Of a stretch of 64,000 nt of DNA, positions 23,936 through 35,288 are shown in pieces; position 1 is the stretch's first letter, and each line of letters opens with the position of its first letter. The stretch spans positions 108,913,669 through 108,977,668 of the forward strand of contig OX439036.1 in the NCBI GenBank assembly GCA_949317995.1. Reading direction: 5' to 3'. The DNA is from Acholoe squamosa (Eukaryota; Annelida; Polychaeta; Phyllodocida; Polynoidae). A model generated the notes under the pieces. That model made no database searches. It saw only the letters and a program-made list of their open reading frames with translations, and was not told the origin of the DNA. The position numbers and the translations under genes are program-made.

Positions 23936-24571
23936 CTCATTCGTTGAGATGCAAAGTCTGGTAACCTTGGTAACGTGCCAACATTGGCACACCGGAAGCC
24001 GGGGTCAAAGTGGTGCTCTGCGCTCTGCACTCCCCGCTTTGTTTCATAGTAAAGGACATACACTGGATCACTGCGCATATTTTAAATTCAGATTACGGCC
24101 ATTGTAATGCAGCAATCACTTAAATATATGCCACGAAATCATTCTCTCTTTTACAACTTCATGCTTCCTTGCTGGCTTTGCCATAAGTAGTATGTATGTA
24201 TCTGGAGAATTTAAACTTTGAAAAAGACTTGCAGTACTGAAGCACACAATCTGTCCCCCGGGGAAAATGGCGCAGGTCATGTGTTTTATTGTTGATAGGT
24301 GAGTTAGCATTGTATAACCTACATTCATGTGGCATGGAAAAGCATTCATTCTTGGGGTATGGGTAATTACATTTCTGGATACATTTGCTGAAAATTCAAT
24401 TATGCAGATTCTGATGACTGTATAAAGAATGGTCTACAGCAGAGCTGAGACCAATCCTTAAAAAAACATGCCCTCCAAGCATTACAACCATGAAGCATTG
24501 TCTGATTTAACAGTGTTCTGTGAGGTGTTGAAAATTACAGAATGTCCCATTTCCCAAAGACCCCCTTTTTT
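23936..24571. other. Unassigned sequence
   Basis: No gene or repeat end recognised. Confidence 0.35.
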
Positions 24572-24755
24572 GGAGTTGCTTGCCGTGTAGTGGCCAGGAG
24601 CACAGCGACCGTAGCAACTTCATTATGTTTTCGGTTTGTCAGTGACGTCACTGTCACCTTGTGATGCAATTCCTAACGTCATACGTCGGCCGTGACGTCA
24701 CACATCGCCGCAGACTGGCAACTCCTATCCATGGTCCTTGCCACATTCTTCTTTT
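24572..24755 (+). repeat. CRE-bearing repeat, copy 1
   Basis: Has GGAGTTGC near the start and GCAACTCC at 24718-24725, then a tail ending near TTCTTC. It carries two perfect TGACGTCA sites (24643-24650 and 24693-24700), the consensus for CREB/ATF proteins. It matches 45179-45335 in order. No coding sequence. Confidence 0.8.
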
Positions 24756-25221
24756 TTTCAACTATTCTTTTTAGTAACCATCTGGATTTCTTCTTGGCGG
24801 AACAAAAGGCAATTTCTCTGAAAAAAAAGAACTAGCATCAATAGTCTGTAATGACATTTATTTCATTGATATCATTGAGAGAAATTGATTGTGAACAGCT
24901 TCCGTTACTAGGAATAAAACTGGTATTTGTTCACTGGGAGAGGCAGTGAGAGGCACACAATTGGAGCTGCCATTATTGCCATATTAGGGGGGGGGGTGGC
25001 AGTGCACCTTTGCTTTAGCCCTTAGATGGTCCTAGTCAACATTGGTAATACTGGTTTTAAAGCTGATTTCTGTCTATAAGTATGTGCCTGCAGTACATCC
25101 GAATTTGCCTACTTTGCGGAACACTGCAATACACGTGACCAGTCAAGCCAAAACACCCCTCTGCAGGGAAATTCGTTATCAAAGTTCATCTCAAGAGTTT
25201 TAAAATTACCTTAATGTATCT
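24756..25221. other. Unassigned sequence
   Basis: No gene recognised. Confidence 0.35.
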
Positions 25222-25330
25222 TTATAACGATTTTAGAGTAATTTTGCCCTCCATTGCCCCCTGATGGCCAAATGGGGAATTATAAGTCCCCAACAGAGGG
25301 GTGTTCTCCCTTGATGGGTCACACACTTTA
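25222..25330. repeat. Dispersed repeat related to 55700-55850
   Basis: Both share GCCCC.TG.TGGC.AAA, a C/G-rich centre and a GTGTTCTCCC..TTGGG-like end in the same order. Function unknown. Confidence 0.45.
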
Positions 25331-25450
25331 AAGGATTTTGTGGAATAGTGCAATAGTGTATATACTACAGCACATATCCTAAGTTCCCACCCAGTCTTGT
25401 CGAGTTGGAAAGGGTGGATATTGGTATTAAGAAAATCACCAGGTTGCAAT

Positions 25451-25698
25451 ATGATGTTTCAAAAGGGTGTGTCCAGTGAAATGACATATACATGTGCATG
25501 TAAGCACACACTATGGTGAACACTGCCAAATTCCAGTCCCACTTGTTTAGTAATAAATGGCAAGGCCCTGCAGTATGATGTTTCGAAAGGGTGTGTTCAG
25601 TGATACAGTTATGTACATGTACATTTAAGATTTCTCTATGGTAGACACCCCCAAATTCCAGTCCCTCTTGTTTAGTATTAAATGGAAAGGCCTTTCAG
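25451..25698 (+). repeat. 124-bp tandem duplication
   Basis: Two units starting ATGATGTTTC at 25451 and 25575. They share AAAGGGTGTGT, CAAATTCCAGTCCC and CTTGTTTAGTA segments. Confidence 0.85.
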
Positions 25699-26164
25699 AG
25701 AGTGTGAACATTTGATTAAGAAGATTGCTTACACCGAGGGCCCTGAGAATGGCATGACAAAGCTCCACTTGTCCCAAAGATATGGATCCTACTGGCTTCA
25801 CAGTGTGGCATTGCTTCCTTTTTATATCATATTCCACTTGGTGTAATCTGCACCACGGTTTCAATGTGATCATTTATTTCCTTGGTAGAACCTTTTCTCA
25901 ATTTAGGTCATTTAATGAAGTTATTAAATGAGATGAGGATACTCTATTAACATCAAATATTTTGAAAGTAGTTCATACATACAGATATTAAGAAGTCAGC
26001 CTGCAATGAATATGGGTATGTTCACAACAGATGGCGTGCTTGGGGATTGTACAAAGATTTTTTTTAATAAGACTACAAGGACTCCCTGTGCATATACATT
26101 ACCTTTTTAATGTCACAGGTGTCCCGTAATATATTGAGTTGTAGAGCTGGCAGTGCTCATATCA
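25699..26164. other. Unassigned sequence
   Basis: No gene or repeat end recognised. Confidence 0.35.
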
Positions 26165-27863
26165 TTTTTTGTTTTGAATTCACTTTATTTGTCAAATTTA
26201 ATTCTTCATACATTAACTAACAGTAGAAACAATATTATTGACAAACATAAGCATGTCAAAGCATAGAAGAAAGTACAACTGATCAAGTTATTTGTACAGG
26301 AAATGGATTAGTGTCAACAATATTATATAGTAGATATCAAGTAATGACAATAAAAGAAGGCAGAGGACCTCATCCCCACAAGTGTGTTTGGGTTGGTACT
26401 TCTGGTCCTACCTGACTTATGGATTATATTAGAAACTTATGACACTTAATTATACAAGTACTAATGGAGAATATATGGAGAATACATACGTGGGGGGGTA
26501 TAATAGACATTAAAAAAAAAAAAGCAATATCTGTAACATTAGGTTTTCTTTCAGTAGGTAGTTCGTGTACACACAGCACATAATAATAGTAAATTAGTCC
26601 TCATCGTAGGGCAAAAATTTTTTCATCAGGATAATTGTATCATTTTTAAATTTAATAAATTCAGGAGTATTTCTTCGGTACTTTGATAAGGAGTTCCAAG
26701 CAATGGCACCATGGAATTCTACACTTCTAGCATAGGAGAGACAGTTTGGGGTAATACATTTAACAGTAGGGGCATCATGTAAACGAGTTGTAAGATTTCT
26801 TTTATCCCTATATACATCGCATCTCGATCTGTTGTACGTATAATTTAATAAATGAGCATTTCTCCTATCGTCCAACATATTCAGTCCAGTGGTATTATGT
26901 ACATATTTTGTATTGGTTAAATGTGGAACTTTTAAACAGATTTTTAAACACCTATTTTGTGCATATCGGAGTGGGTCCAGATACTTATCGTAGGTAGACA
27001 TGAATACAATATCTGCATATTCCATATAGGGTAATATAGTTGATTTATATATTTGTATAGCCAATTTAACATCTAGATATTTTCTTAGTAGACATAGTTT
27101 GTAAGTTTTATAGGCTATGGTTTTAACTTTATTGCTTAGATGTAAATTGTAATGAAGAAGTGGGTCCAATATAACACCTAGGTACTTATAACTTGGTACA
27201 ACTTGTAATAATTGGTCGTTAAGTTTGATGTTCACAGTTAGAGTATTCAATCTCCTTGTACTAGAGGAGAAAAGCATAATTTTTGTTTTAGAGGCATTTA
27301 TAGATAGTTTATCTTGAATACACCAGGTTTCGTAAGCCTCTAGATCATTCTGTAGATGTGATTTTGCATGATCAAAAATGTTTTGAGAGGAATAAATAAC
27401 AGTATCATCAGCATATAGTCTTACTTCGCAATTTTTCACACATTTTGTAACATCATTGACATAGATTAAGAAAAGTAAAGGACCTAAAATTGAGCCCTGG
27501 GGTACGCCACAGGACACTTTAGCTCGGTCAGATAATATTCCATTAGCCATGGTAGTTTGATATCTGTTTTCTAAGTAATTTTTAAACCAGTGATAAGTAT
27601 TCGATCGGATACCATAGTGATGTATTTTGGTTAATAAAACTGAGTGGTCCACAGTGTCGAAAGCTTTCTTGAGATCTATAAAAGCAGCTACTATTGATTT
27701 ACCCACATTTAGATTTCTTTTAATATCATCAGTAAATTTTGCCAATGTATCAATAGTACTAAAGCCGGATCTGAACCCACCTTGCTTTGGTGTTAATATG
27801 TTTTCTTTTATTAGAAATCCATAAACTCGGTTATGTACAATTTTTTCAATTAATTTAATGTAC
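26165..27863 (-). mobile_element. LINE-B: 5'-truncated copy of the LINE-C family
   Basis: The sequence is homologous to LINE-C from RT motif 2a (KLIEKIVHNRV) to the 3' end. The 3' UTR shares the GACCTCATCCCCAC and TCTGGTCCTACCT strings (plus-strand reading) with LINE-C. The AATAAA signal is the complement of 26184-26189. The 5' junction lies near 27860, where the sequence leaves the LINE. 5' truncation is usual for incomplete target-primed reverse transcription. Confidence 0.9.
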
Positions 27864-27889
27864 CTGGTAAAGGACATCCTGTGGGTCAT
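26594..27889 (-). pseudogene. LINE-B reverse transcriptase fragment
   Basis: A 431-codon frame with no internal stop. The first codons (to about 27863) are flanking DNA, not LINE. Motifs: QGGFRSGFSTIDTL, FIDLKKAFDTVDH (motif A), GVPQGSILGPLLF (motif B), YADDTVIY (motif C) and YLGVILD. The catalytic aspartates are intact, but the endonuclease and the N-terminal fingers are missing, so it cannot act as a complete ORF2. Confidence 0.9.
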
Positions 27890-28858
27890 TTCTCAACATG
27901 CTAAGACTGCACCCTCCAAGACATACCAAAATTGCCATAGGAATAGCACTGAGGTTTTTAGTCATAGGGATGTTTGCGAATGAAGGGCTTTAAGAAATGA
28001 CCTCCAGAGATAAGCATATATAGATTTTTTATGATATTTCACTGATGTGCAGGGTAGAATAGCATTTTAAAAATGGTTAAATGAAGAAAAAGAATTAAAA
28101 AAGAAAGTGGATCCCTCTCAGGGTCACTCGCAGCCATACCAGACCAAAGGAATAATTTAGGCAATTAGACACTGATCTGAGGGTAACAATGTGTAACAGC
28201 AATTCAGTAACTCTCTATGCGGCACAGTGAACTCCATCCCTGGTGAGACAACACAACACCAACTATACTAGAAAAGGTGGTCATGATATAGGCCCTGTTG
28301 TCACATGTGTGCTCACAGTAGCAAATAACAAACTTGTCTTGAAGACAATCAAATTCTGATTTGCCTTTTTGATGTGAATATTATATTATGGAGAGAGAGC
28401 TTTTCAAACACTTAGAAAGATGAAATGCTCTCAGCATTCCATTCATCAACCTCCGAAAGATTCACTTACAGATGCATAGAAAGCAAAGGTTACCATGGTG
28501 ACCTTAAGGATACTTTACTGAGTCAGTGATCACAGAGCTAGCCCTCCACTGTGATCCATATTCTCATCGCAATCTGTAGAACATTGACAGTGCTTTAAGA
28601 AGAATTACCATGCTCTCTGCTTAATTGTCCTGCTACAATTCTTTTTTCGATAGAACTTTATCAAGGTGATACAATATATAGTTGGGACTCTGAGCTATGG
28701 GTAGCACACAGATGTGCCACTCAAGCCTTTTCTTTACCAACTTCACCTATTACCTGTAGCATTAGTACCTGCTAAGAACCTCAATGGGGCTATGCTCCAC
28801 TCGCTACAGTCGACCCTGACTTCCTCAACCCTCAAATTCCTAAGATCCCTCATTACCT
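27864..28858. other. Unassigned flank of LINE-B
   Basis: No gene recognised. CTTTAAGAAATGACCTCCAG near 27988-28007 resembles the complement of the hairpin arm at 37277-37297, possibly a small repeat shared between the two loci. Confidence 0.35.
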
Positions 28859-28929
28859 CAGGAGGGTGTTGCTCCTATAGTAAAAGGAAGAGCTGGCTAA
28901 AAATGCCCTCATTTCCAGTCCTTTCTTTT
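28859..28929 (+). mobile_element. MITE family T copy 3, left fragment (71 bp)
   Basis: Matches bases 1-71 of copy 2 (18377-18447), starting CAGGAGGGTGTTGCTCC. It breaks at CTTTCTTTT, where LINE-C begins. The right fragment resumes at 34563, and the two total 366 bp, the same length as copy 2. Confidence 0.92.
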
Positions 28930-29354
28930 TTCTTTTTTTTTTTTTTGTTTGAATTTACTTTATTTGCCTTTTTAAAATTTTCGATGAAGTCTTACATGGT
29001 GTTCAATTGTAACATTAGTCCGTTGTTCTCAATTTTTTAACAAAGTTATTTCCAATTTACATTGATATAGTAATAATCATAAGTGTCCGACAAAACACTG
29101 AACCCTCACAGGTGTTCAGGTTTATTTGGGCACCTGAAATATAGCTTGGAGTACATGTAGGCAAATAAGAAGGTATGGACCTCATCCCCACTTAGTTAGT
29201 GTCTGGGTTGATCCTTCTGGTCCTACCTAGGTATAAATATATATAAGCACAGTAACATGACACAGTAAAATATAGTATAATATATGAGGGTTAACATGTG
29301 GGGGGAAACAGCAAGCCATCTTATCCAGCAAAGAGATTAGCTAGATGGTAACCT

Positions 29355-32227
29355 TTATCCATAGGGCAGCAGTAATTTAAGAAATTGTAAACTATCTTTT
29401 TTAAATTTCCCTTTGGTTTCAGCATTTCTTCTGCCCACTGGAAGCAGGTTCCATTGTTGAGCACCATAGAACTCTATGCTTTTAGCATATGAAACACAAT
29501 TTGGGGTAATAATCTTACATGTAGGGGCATCATGTAGGCGAGTAGGTAATATGTTAATAGCCTTATAAACATTGGACCTAGATCTATCGTACATGTAATT
29601 CAATAGATGGGTAAACCTTCTATCTTTCAGTTTATTACAATTTGTTTCATTATGGATAAGATTGGTATTGGTGATATGAGGAACCTTTAAGCAGATCTTT
29701 AAACATCTATTCTGAGCAAATTGGAGAGGCTCCAGGTATTTGTCATACGTGGTTGTGAAGCATACATCAGCATAGTCCATATAAGGTAGAATCGTCGCTT
29801 TATATATGTTAATAGCTGTTTTCACATCTACATATCGTCTAAGTAAACACAGTTTATATGTCTTATAAGCTATAGTTTTTACCTGATTTTTTAGGTGTAG
29901 CCCATATGAAAGTAGAGGGTCTAATATCACACCTAGGTATTTGTAGCTAGAGACCACCTGTAATAAGTGGTTATCTAATAAGATGTTAGCTTGAAGCATT
30001 TTTAATTTTGTGGTTGAACTTGAGAAAATCATGACCTTTGTTTTTGCCACATTGATAGACAATTTGTTTTGAATACACCATGTTGAGTAATTTTCTAAAT
30101 CTTCCTGTAACAATCTTTTGGATAAATCAAAGTCATGATTAGAATTGTAAATTACAGTATCATCTGCGTAAAGCTCAACTTTACATGATTTAATACAATT
30201 TGTTACATCATTGACATATAGTAGAAACAATAAAGGACCTAATATTGAGCCTTGTGGGACTCCACTGACAACCTCCTCTTTGTCAGAAATAATTCCGTTT
30301 GCAAAAACCATTTGTTTTCTATTACTTAAATAATCTTTGAACCAGTGGTAGTTATCTGATCTTATTCCATAGTGGTGTATTTTTATTAGTAAGACAGAAT
30401 GGTCTACCGTATCAAACGCCTTCCTAAGGTCTATAAAGGCTGCAACCGTAGAATTTGCTATATTTAGCTCCCTTTTAATATCATCCGTAAATTTGGCTAG
30501 GGTATCAATTGTGCTAAAGCCAGAGCGGAAACCACCTTGGTTGTGAGTCAATATATTTTCTTTCATCAAGAAACCATAAACTCTATTATGTACAATTTTG
30601 TCAAGAAGTTTACAAGGTAAGGGTAGAATCGATATAGGTCTATAGTTATTTACATATAAAGAATTACCAGCTTTGGGTATTGGGGTTATTTTTGAAATCT
30701 TCCATGAATTTGGTACACTATTTGAGGTAAAAGATAGATTGAATAATTTGACCAATTTCTCAGGAATATGTTTAAAGATGATTTTAAGTATTGATGAGGA
30801 GATGTTATGAATAGCAGATGATTTAATAATGTTAATATCGTTCACTAGCTTTAGTACTTCTTGTACATTGGTTTCCATGGGGTCCATTTGTGCTGTAACT
30901 TTTTTATCATAAGGTTGCCATGGAATGTTAAGATCTCGGGCTAGGGTTGGACCAATGTTTGCAAAATAATTGTTTATGAATTTGGGGATATCTTCTTTAG
31001 GGACAGGTGTGTCATTAATATTATGGTCTACTAAACGTATGTCTTTTTTTGAGTTTGGGTGGCCCGGTATAAGATTGTTTATAACATGCCAGAATTTTCT
31101 ATGGTCATTTTAATATTCCACAAGTTGATCTTTAAAGAAATTTTTCCTGGCTTTGTCAATAATTTTATTGGCTGTGTTTCTGGCATCGGTTGCCTGTTTC
31201 CATTTTAAATCTGTTTTTCCTTGTCTGGCTTTCCAAAGTATTTTTTTTTGTCTCTTATAACTTCATAAATATTTTGTGTCATCCAAGGGTCTCGATATTT
31301 TTTTACTAGGAATTTGTGTAGGGGGGCATACTTATCTAATATTTTTCTAATGATTTCTTCAATGCAGTTCCATGCAGTCTCAACTGATTGAGTGTTGTTG
31401 AAGGTAGACCAGTCAGCATTGTCTATTTCTCTGAGAAGTAAATCTTTTGGAAGTTTGCTGTATGATCTTCCTTCAATATAGACCTTTTCCTCTACAATAT
31501 TCCATTTTTTCCTAATAAGGAAAACAGGCAAGTGGTCTGAAATTATGTTATTGGCAACACCAGCATTTACAAAGTTCCGTCTTAAATTTGTGAAAATAAG
31601 GTCTAATGTGGCATTTTTACGTGTAGCCTCCGTTATTTCTTGGTTTAGTCCAAAACTCTTCATCTTGTTTAGTAAATTATTAACAGCATCTGAATCTTCA
31701 ATCACATTAAAATTGAAGTCACCCATAATTACAACTTCCATATTATCATAATTATCTATAGATTCCATTTGGGCTAATAAATCAACCATTATTTCAGTGA
31801 AGTTTAACTTCGAGCCCTCAGGTGGTCTATATAGGTTTACAAGTAGAAGTGGTTTCAAGTTGGGCTTATTAATTGAAATGGTTTGTATTTCAATGAGTTC
31901 ATTTGACATATTGAGATGTTCAAAAGCATTATAACTGTGTGGAATAGTATGTTTGATATAAATAGCTATTCCTCCTCCTGTTTTTATATTACCTCTATCA
32001 TCTAGTGTTTGTCTATCTAACCTATATCTAGTATATCCATTGAATTGGTAATCACTTTCATCGTCTTCTGCTCTAAACCAAGTTTCAGAGAATGTATATA
32101 TGTCAAGCAATGCTGAATATAATTCTGCACAAATAGAGGCATAGTTTGCTTTAATACTTCTGGCATTTAAATGCAGAATGCGTAGGCCTCTGGTACCTTT
32201 AAGTTGATCAATTGATTTGTAGTGCAT
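29355..32227 (-). pseudogene. LINE-C ORF2: AP endonuclease and reverse transcriptase
   Basis: About 957 codons. Endonuclease motifs: HLNARSI, SETWF, GGGIAIYI, YRPPEG, GDFNFN, TLDLIFT and SDHLPVF. The linker holds DPWMTQNIY and is interrupted by a one-base frameshift at an A9 run (31241-31249) and by TAA at 31110-31112. RT motifs: NNYRPISILPLPCKLLDKI, QGGFRSGFSTIDTL, FIDLRKAFDTVDH (A), GVPQGSILGPLLF (B), YADDTVIY (C) and YLGVILD. It ends KLLLPYG with no RNase H. It would nick target DNA and prime cDNA on the element's RNA. All catalytic acids I can judge are present, so it decayed recently or is mis-sequenced at the homopolymer. Confidence 0.93.
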
Positions 32228-32689
32228 AGCGGTTTAGTATATTACCGGTACATATAATAGTAGATAATGTGGGACAATACATGAGATTTATGCTGTTTCC
32301 CCCATCCCTCAGGTCAAAATATTTATTTCTCGTCAGGTCATAGGCTTCGGCCTTTATGCCACCCATGTTGACAAAATTAAGATTTTCAGGGCTGTATGTA
32401 GTTATGAGTCGCTGGGGGATCTCTACTTCATAAGAAAAAAAAACAATGTATAGAGGTAAATTTTGAGAAGTTTACAGATTGATAATGTATTATAAGACAA
32501 TGTGGTGCGACAACAGCACGCAGAAGTTATAGTATATCTCAATGTAACAAGATCATTAGATTTTGATGGTTTACCCATGTCCACGAGCTTAAGGAATTAA
32601 TGGGTAATTTACTACCTTACATGTCATAGTATGGTGTATAATAATTCTACACTGATCAGTTGTTATCAGAAAGATAGATAGATAGGAGT
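32228..32689 (-). other. LINE-C inter-ORF spacer
   Basis: 460 bp between the ORF1 stop and the ORF2 ATG, with no ORF. It may carry signals for ORF2 translation, but none are recognised. Confidence 0.6.
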
Positions 32690-34190
32690 TCATATAGTCA
32701 TTTGTTGGGCATTTTGAAGTCTTATTTCTTCTTGAGTAGGTAGGGGATCTTCTCCAGTGAGTGAGCGCCTTACTTTGACCAGCAGCTCGCCTAGTTTGTT
32801 GTCACAGTCAGATTTGGAGACATTTTGTATGTTTATTTCCTCTTTCTGTCCCAGGTGGTGCCCGCATCCGTATGTTTTATGGGTAGTGGCCTCATACAAA
32901 TATTTGCCTTTAGAGTTGATAAGTGAGTCTCGGAGGGCTGGGATGGAGAATTTGATGACTAGGAGCTTTTCCATTACTTCTTGTTCCATGTCTAGCCATT
33001 CGTTGCTTTTGGTACATGCCTTGGCTGCATATAGGCAATCCAGAGAAGTTGGAGCTGCTAATACCTTTCGTAGTACTGGCATTTCTTTTGAGACAAGGCA
33101 CATTTTAGCACTGTAAGCTCACTCGATAGAGTCATATGAATGGCCTTCAAACAAGATCTCACAATTGTATAGGTTGGAGAATGGGGAGTATTCACCCTGG
33201 AAGGCAAGCCCATCAGGGGTATTAACAGTTTTAGCATTGGCTAACGAAAGGTCATGGGGCAGCTTGTCTATGTCCTTATATTGGTAGGTTTTGCCAGCGA
33301 TTACAATCGTCGTTCCCCTGACTGTACAGTCTATTCCTTTAGATTTGCCCAGGGCTTGTATCGATCTAAGGTTTCTTTGCATTTTTTTTTTCTTCTTGTG
33401 TAATGTCATCCGAGAGGTGTACCCCTCTCCAGGTGTTGTTGTTCTTGAGCCTACCCACATTGCCAAAGATCTTCATCTTATATTGTGCGGAGGAAAATAC
33501 TACCACAATCGGCCTGGTTTTGGGTTTGAAGTGTGGGTTTCTTTTTTGTGCTGGAGTAGGGATTTGTTTTTTCCCTCTTCGATATACTGCATCAGCCACA
33601 GTGTTCGTAAAGTCTAGGCCCACATCATTAATTAGCTGGTCTAAAATGTCTCGGAGGCTGGTGGGAGTATCTTCGATAATCCCTTCAATAATCAGAACCT
33701 TTTTGCACCTTTCCTGCTCAATTTTAGAGAATTGTTCACTATATTTGTCATTTTCAGTTTGGATCTTTGCCACATCCTGTTCGTTTTTAACTGTTTTATC
33801 ACTGTAGGTATTCAGGGCTTGGTCAATGTTGTCACATCTTTTATCAATTTCCTGCAATGTGGGAGTTTTACCTGTTGGGAAGCCCTCAGGCCCGAATAGG
33901 CGTAGTTCCATACCGTGTAGTATTCCCACTGTCCCTCTATTTATGTCTTCTTGGGATTTAATACGTGCTTCCAGCTCGTTTATTTTGTCAACAAGGACTT
34001 TTGTGCTTGCTTTATAGTCAAGTTTGGGCAGATATTTGGGTTCATCTTCATCAGAGGATGGATTTTCTATTGTCATTTTAGAAGTTTTTGTTAGACCGGA
34101 AGTGCCTTCCGCCATATTGGATTTAACAGGTTGGTGGTCCGTTTGGGGAAGTGGTTTCGTACTTCTGGTTCGAGAGGGCATTTGAAACAA
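32690..34190 (-). pseudogene. LINE-C ORF1: coiled coil, L1-type RNA-binding core and C-terminal NADAR domain
   Basis: About 500 codons. The N-terminus is polar and acidic (SSDEDEP). A coiled-coil region at about residues 60-150 is rich in K, E, Q, I and L. An RRM-like part follows (KVLIIEGI ... RPIVVVFSS ... GVHLSDDIT), then a CTD-like part (TVRGTTIVIAGKTYQYKDI), as in L1 ORF1p (Transposase_22), which binds RNA and acts as a chaperone. From about 33211 to 32750 it matches NADAR (YbiA/COG3236/DUF1768): YSPFSNLYNCEI, SIE at 33122-33130, W....EVMEKLLVIKFS, LYEAT, YGCG, then NKLGELLVKVRRSL. NADAR members act on ADP-ribose-like or riboflavin-pathway N-glycosidic substrates; the role here is unknown. 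A frameshift at T10 and a TGA just after the conserved Glu break the frame. Confidence 0.85.
32750..33211 (-). other. NADAR-like domain region of LINE-C ORF1
   Basis: The region covers about 150 codons, the usual size of the family. Conserved positions seen are the YSPFSN opening, the Glu of the SxE motif, the W..EVM.....KF helix, the YG.G turn and the N.LG.LL...R ending. The residue after the Glu, usually His, is replaced by TGA. The assignment is by eye from family knowledge and needs a profile search. Confidence 0.8.
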
Positions 34191-34334
34191 ATATTTTCCA
34201 ATATGAGTAGGATGTGTAGATTGAGTTTGAAGATTGTAGGATTAAGGTTTGGAGGGGTGTAATTGCCCTATTTAAGCTCAAGATTTGTACCGTTGATGTT
34301 GTTGTCGCGTTGTGGAGTCAACAGGCCATGGGCG

Positions 34335-34345
34335 CCGCCATCTTG
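34335..34345 (-). promoter_or_regulatory. YY1-type motif in the LINE-C 5' UTR
   Basis: On the sense (minus) strand this reads AAGATGGCGGC, the YY1 consensus, about 220 nt from the 5' end. Human L1 uses a YY1 site in its 5' UTR to position transcription start, so a similar use here is an inference. Confidence 0.45.
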
Positions 34346-34562
34346 GAAAGATCGCTGACCCGGTTTCTTGGCGAAGATTGAGGTGTAAATATCGGTTGAA
34401 GTTATAGTCCTGTGGCTCTATATACCTCTTTTTCTTGAACTTGGTAAGTTTAAATCTCAGATTTCCTCGTAAATATAGGTGAAGCAATCTCAGGTTGCTC
34501 GTAACTCATAGAAATCCCCGGAGCTCGTCGCCCTACGTTTCTAGCAGTGTGCCATTGTTTCG

Positions 34563-34857
34563 CATGTACCTATAACTTGTCCCTTTTGTTGCTCACAAGT
34601 GGTCATTCAAGAATGGTGCTAAAAAAGGGGGATTTGAGTAGGTACCTAGTTGGGAGAAGTCAGTCAGTATAATATACTATAGAGTGTGTGACATGAGTAG
34701 GTACCTAGTAGTGCAGCTCTCTCTGTTTTAAACAAGGCAGGTGACTTTTCAGACTAATGTGGTGAGTGCAAGTTGAATGGTGAAGCAGAGCTTGACTTCT
34801 TTTGAGAAGAGGGTAGCTACTGACAGCTCTTTTTACCATAGGAGCAACACGCTCCTG
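34563..34857 (+). mobile_element. MITE family T copy 3, right fragment (295 bp)
   Basis: It resumes at CATGTA, the base after the left fragment's last base when aligned to copy 2, and ends GGAGCAACACGCTCCTG. It closely matches copies 1 and 2. Confidence 0.92.
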
Positions 34858-35288
34858 ACAGAAAGTATGGAAATGGCTGTATCATTTCTTTTTCTCTTAT
34901 ATTTGCTTCCTCAGTTATTTTTCCTTGCAATTTGCATGATGGAGGTAACAGGGGCTGACTGGTAGCTAAAGTTGTCATTCTCACATTCAAGGAATGTGAT
35001 AGTGATGCAGCAACCTACAAGATTGTGTTGTTTCTACTTTCATTAATTGTAATATATAATATATATTCTCTGTTCTTAAGTTGCCTCTAATCTGCATTAG
35101 TATGTACTGTTGTTTTATAGAAGACTATATTAGTATGAGGAAATGTCTCAATTGTCAGAGTTCAATTGACCCATCCAGCAATTATCGATAGCAACCAACT
35201 TCAAAATGCTTCTACATCTATACAATGAAGCCTCAGATAATATTACAGTAAAGCACTGCGTGGAATTAGTGGTGAAATCTGCAGTAGG
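34858..35288. other. Unassigned sequence
   Basis: No gene recognised. Confidence 0.35.

Larger units (their letters stand above)
28930..34562 (-). mobile_element. LINE-C: full-length two-ORF non-LTR retrotransposon with a NADAR-type ORF1
   Basis: 5633 bp, delimited by the split MITE on both sides. Minus-strand order: a 5' UTR (34562-34191) with an AAGATGGCGGC motif, ORF1 (34190-32690), a 460-bp spacer, ORF2 (32227-29355), then a 3' UTR with AATAAA (complement of 28959-28964) and an A-rich tail. No target-site duplication is evident, and the T-rich junction makes a short one undetectable. Broken places: T10 at 33382-33391 (frameshift in ORF1), TGA at 33119-33121, T9 at 31241-31249 (frameshift in ORF2) and TAA at 31110-31112. 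Otherwise the frames are continuous. The ORF2 type is CR1/L2-like; the clade is not resolved. Confidence 0.93.

Noticed and set aside
23643..24107. 154-codon proline-rich ORF
   Set aside because: It runs over poly-C and CA tracts, has no domain and begins in low-complexity DNA.
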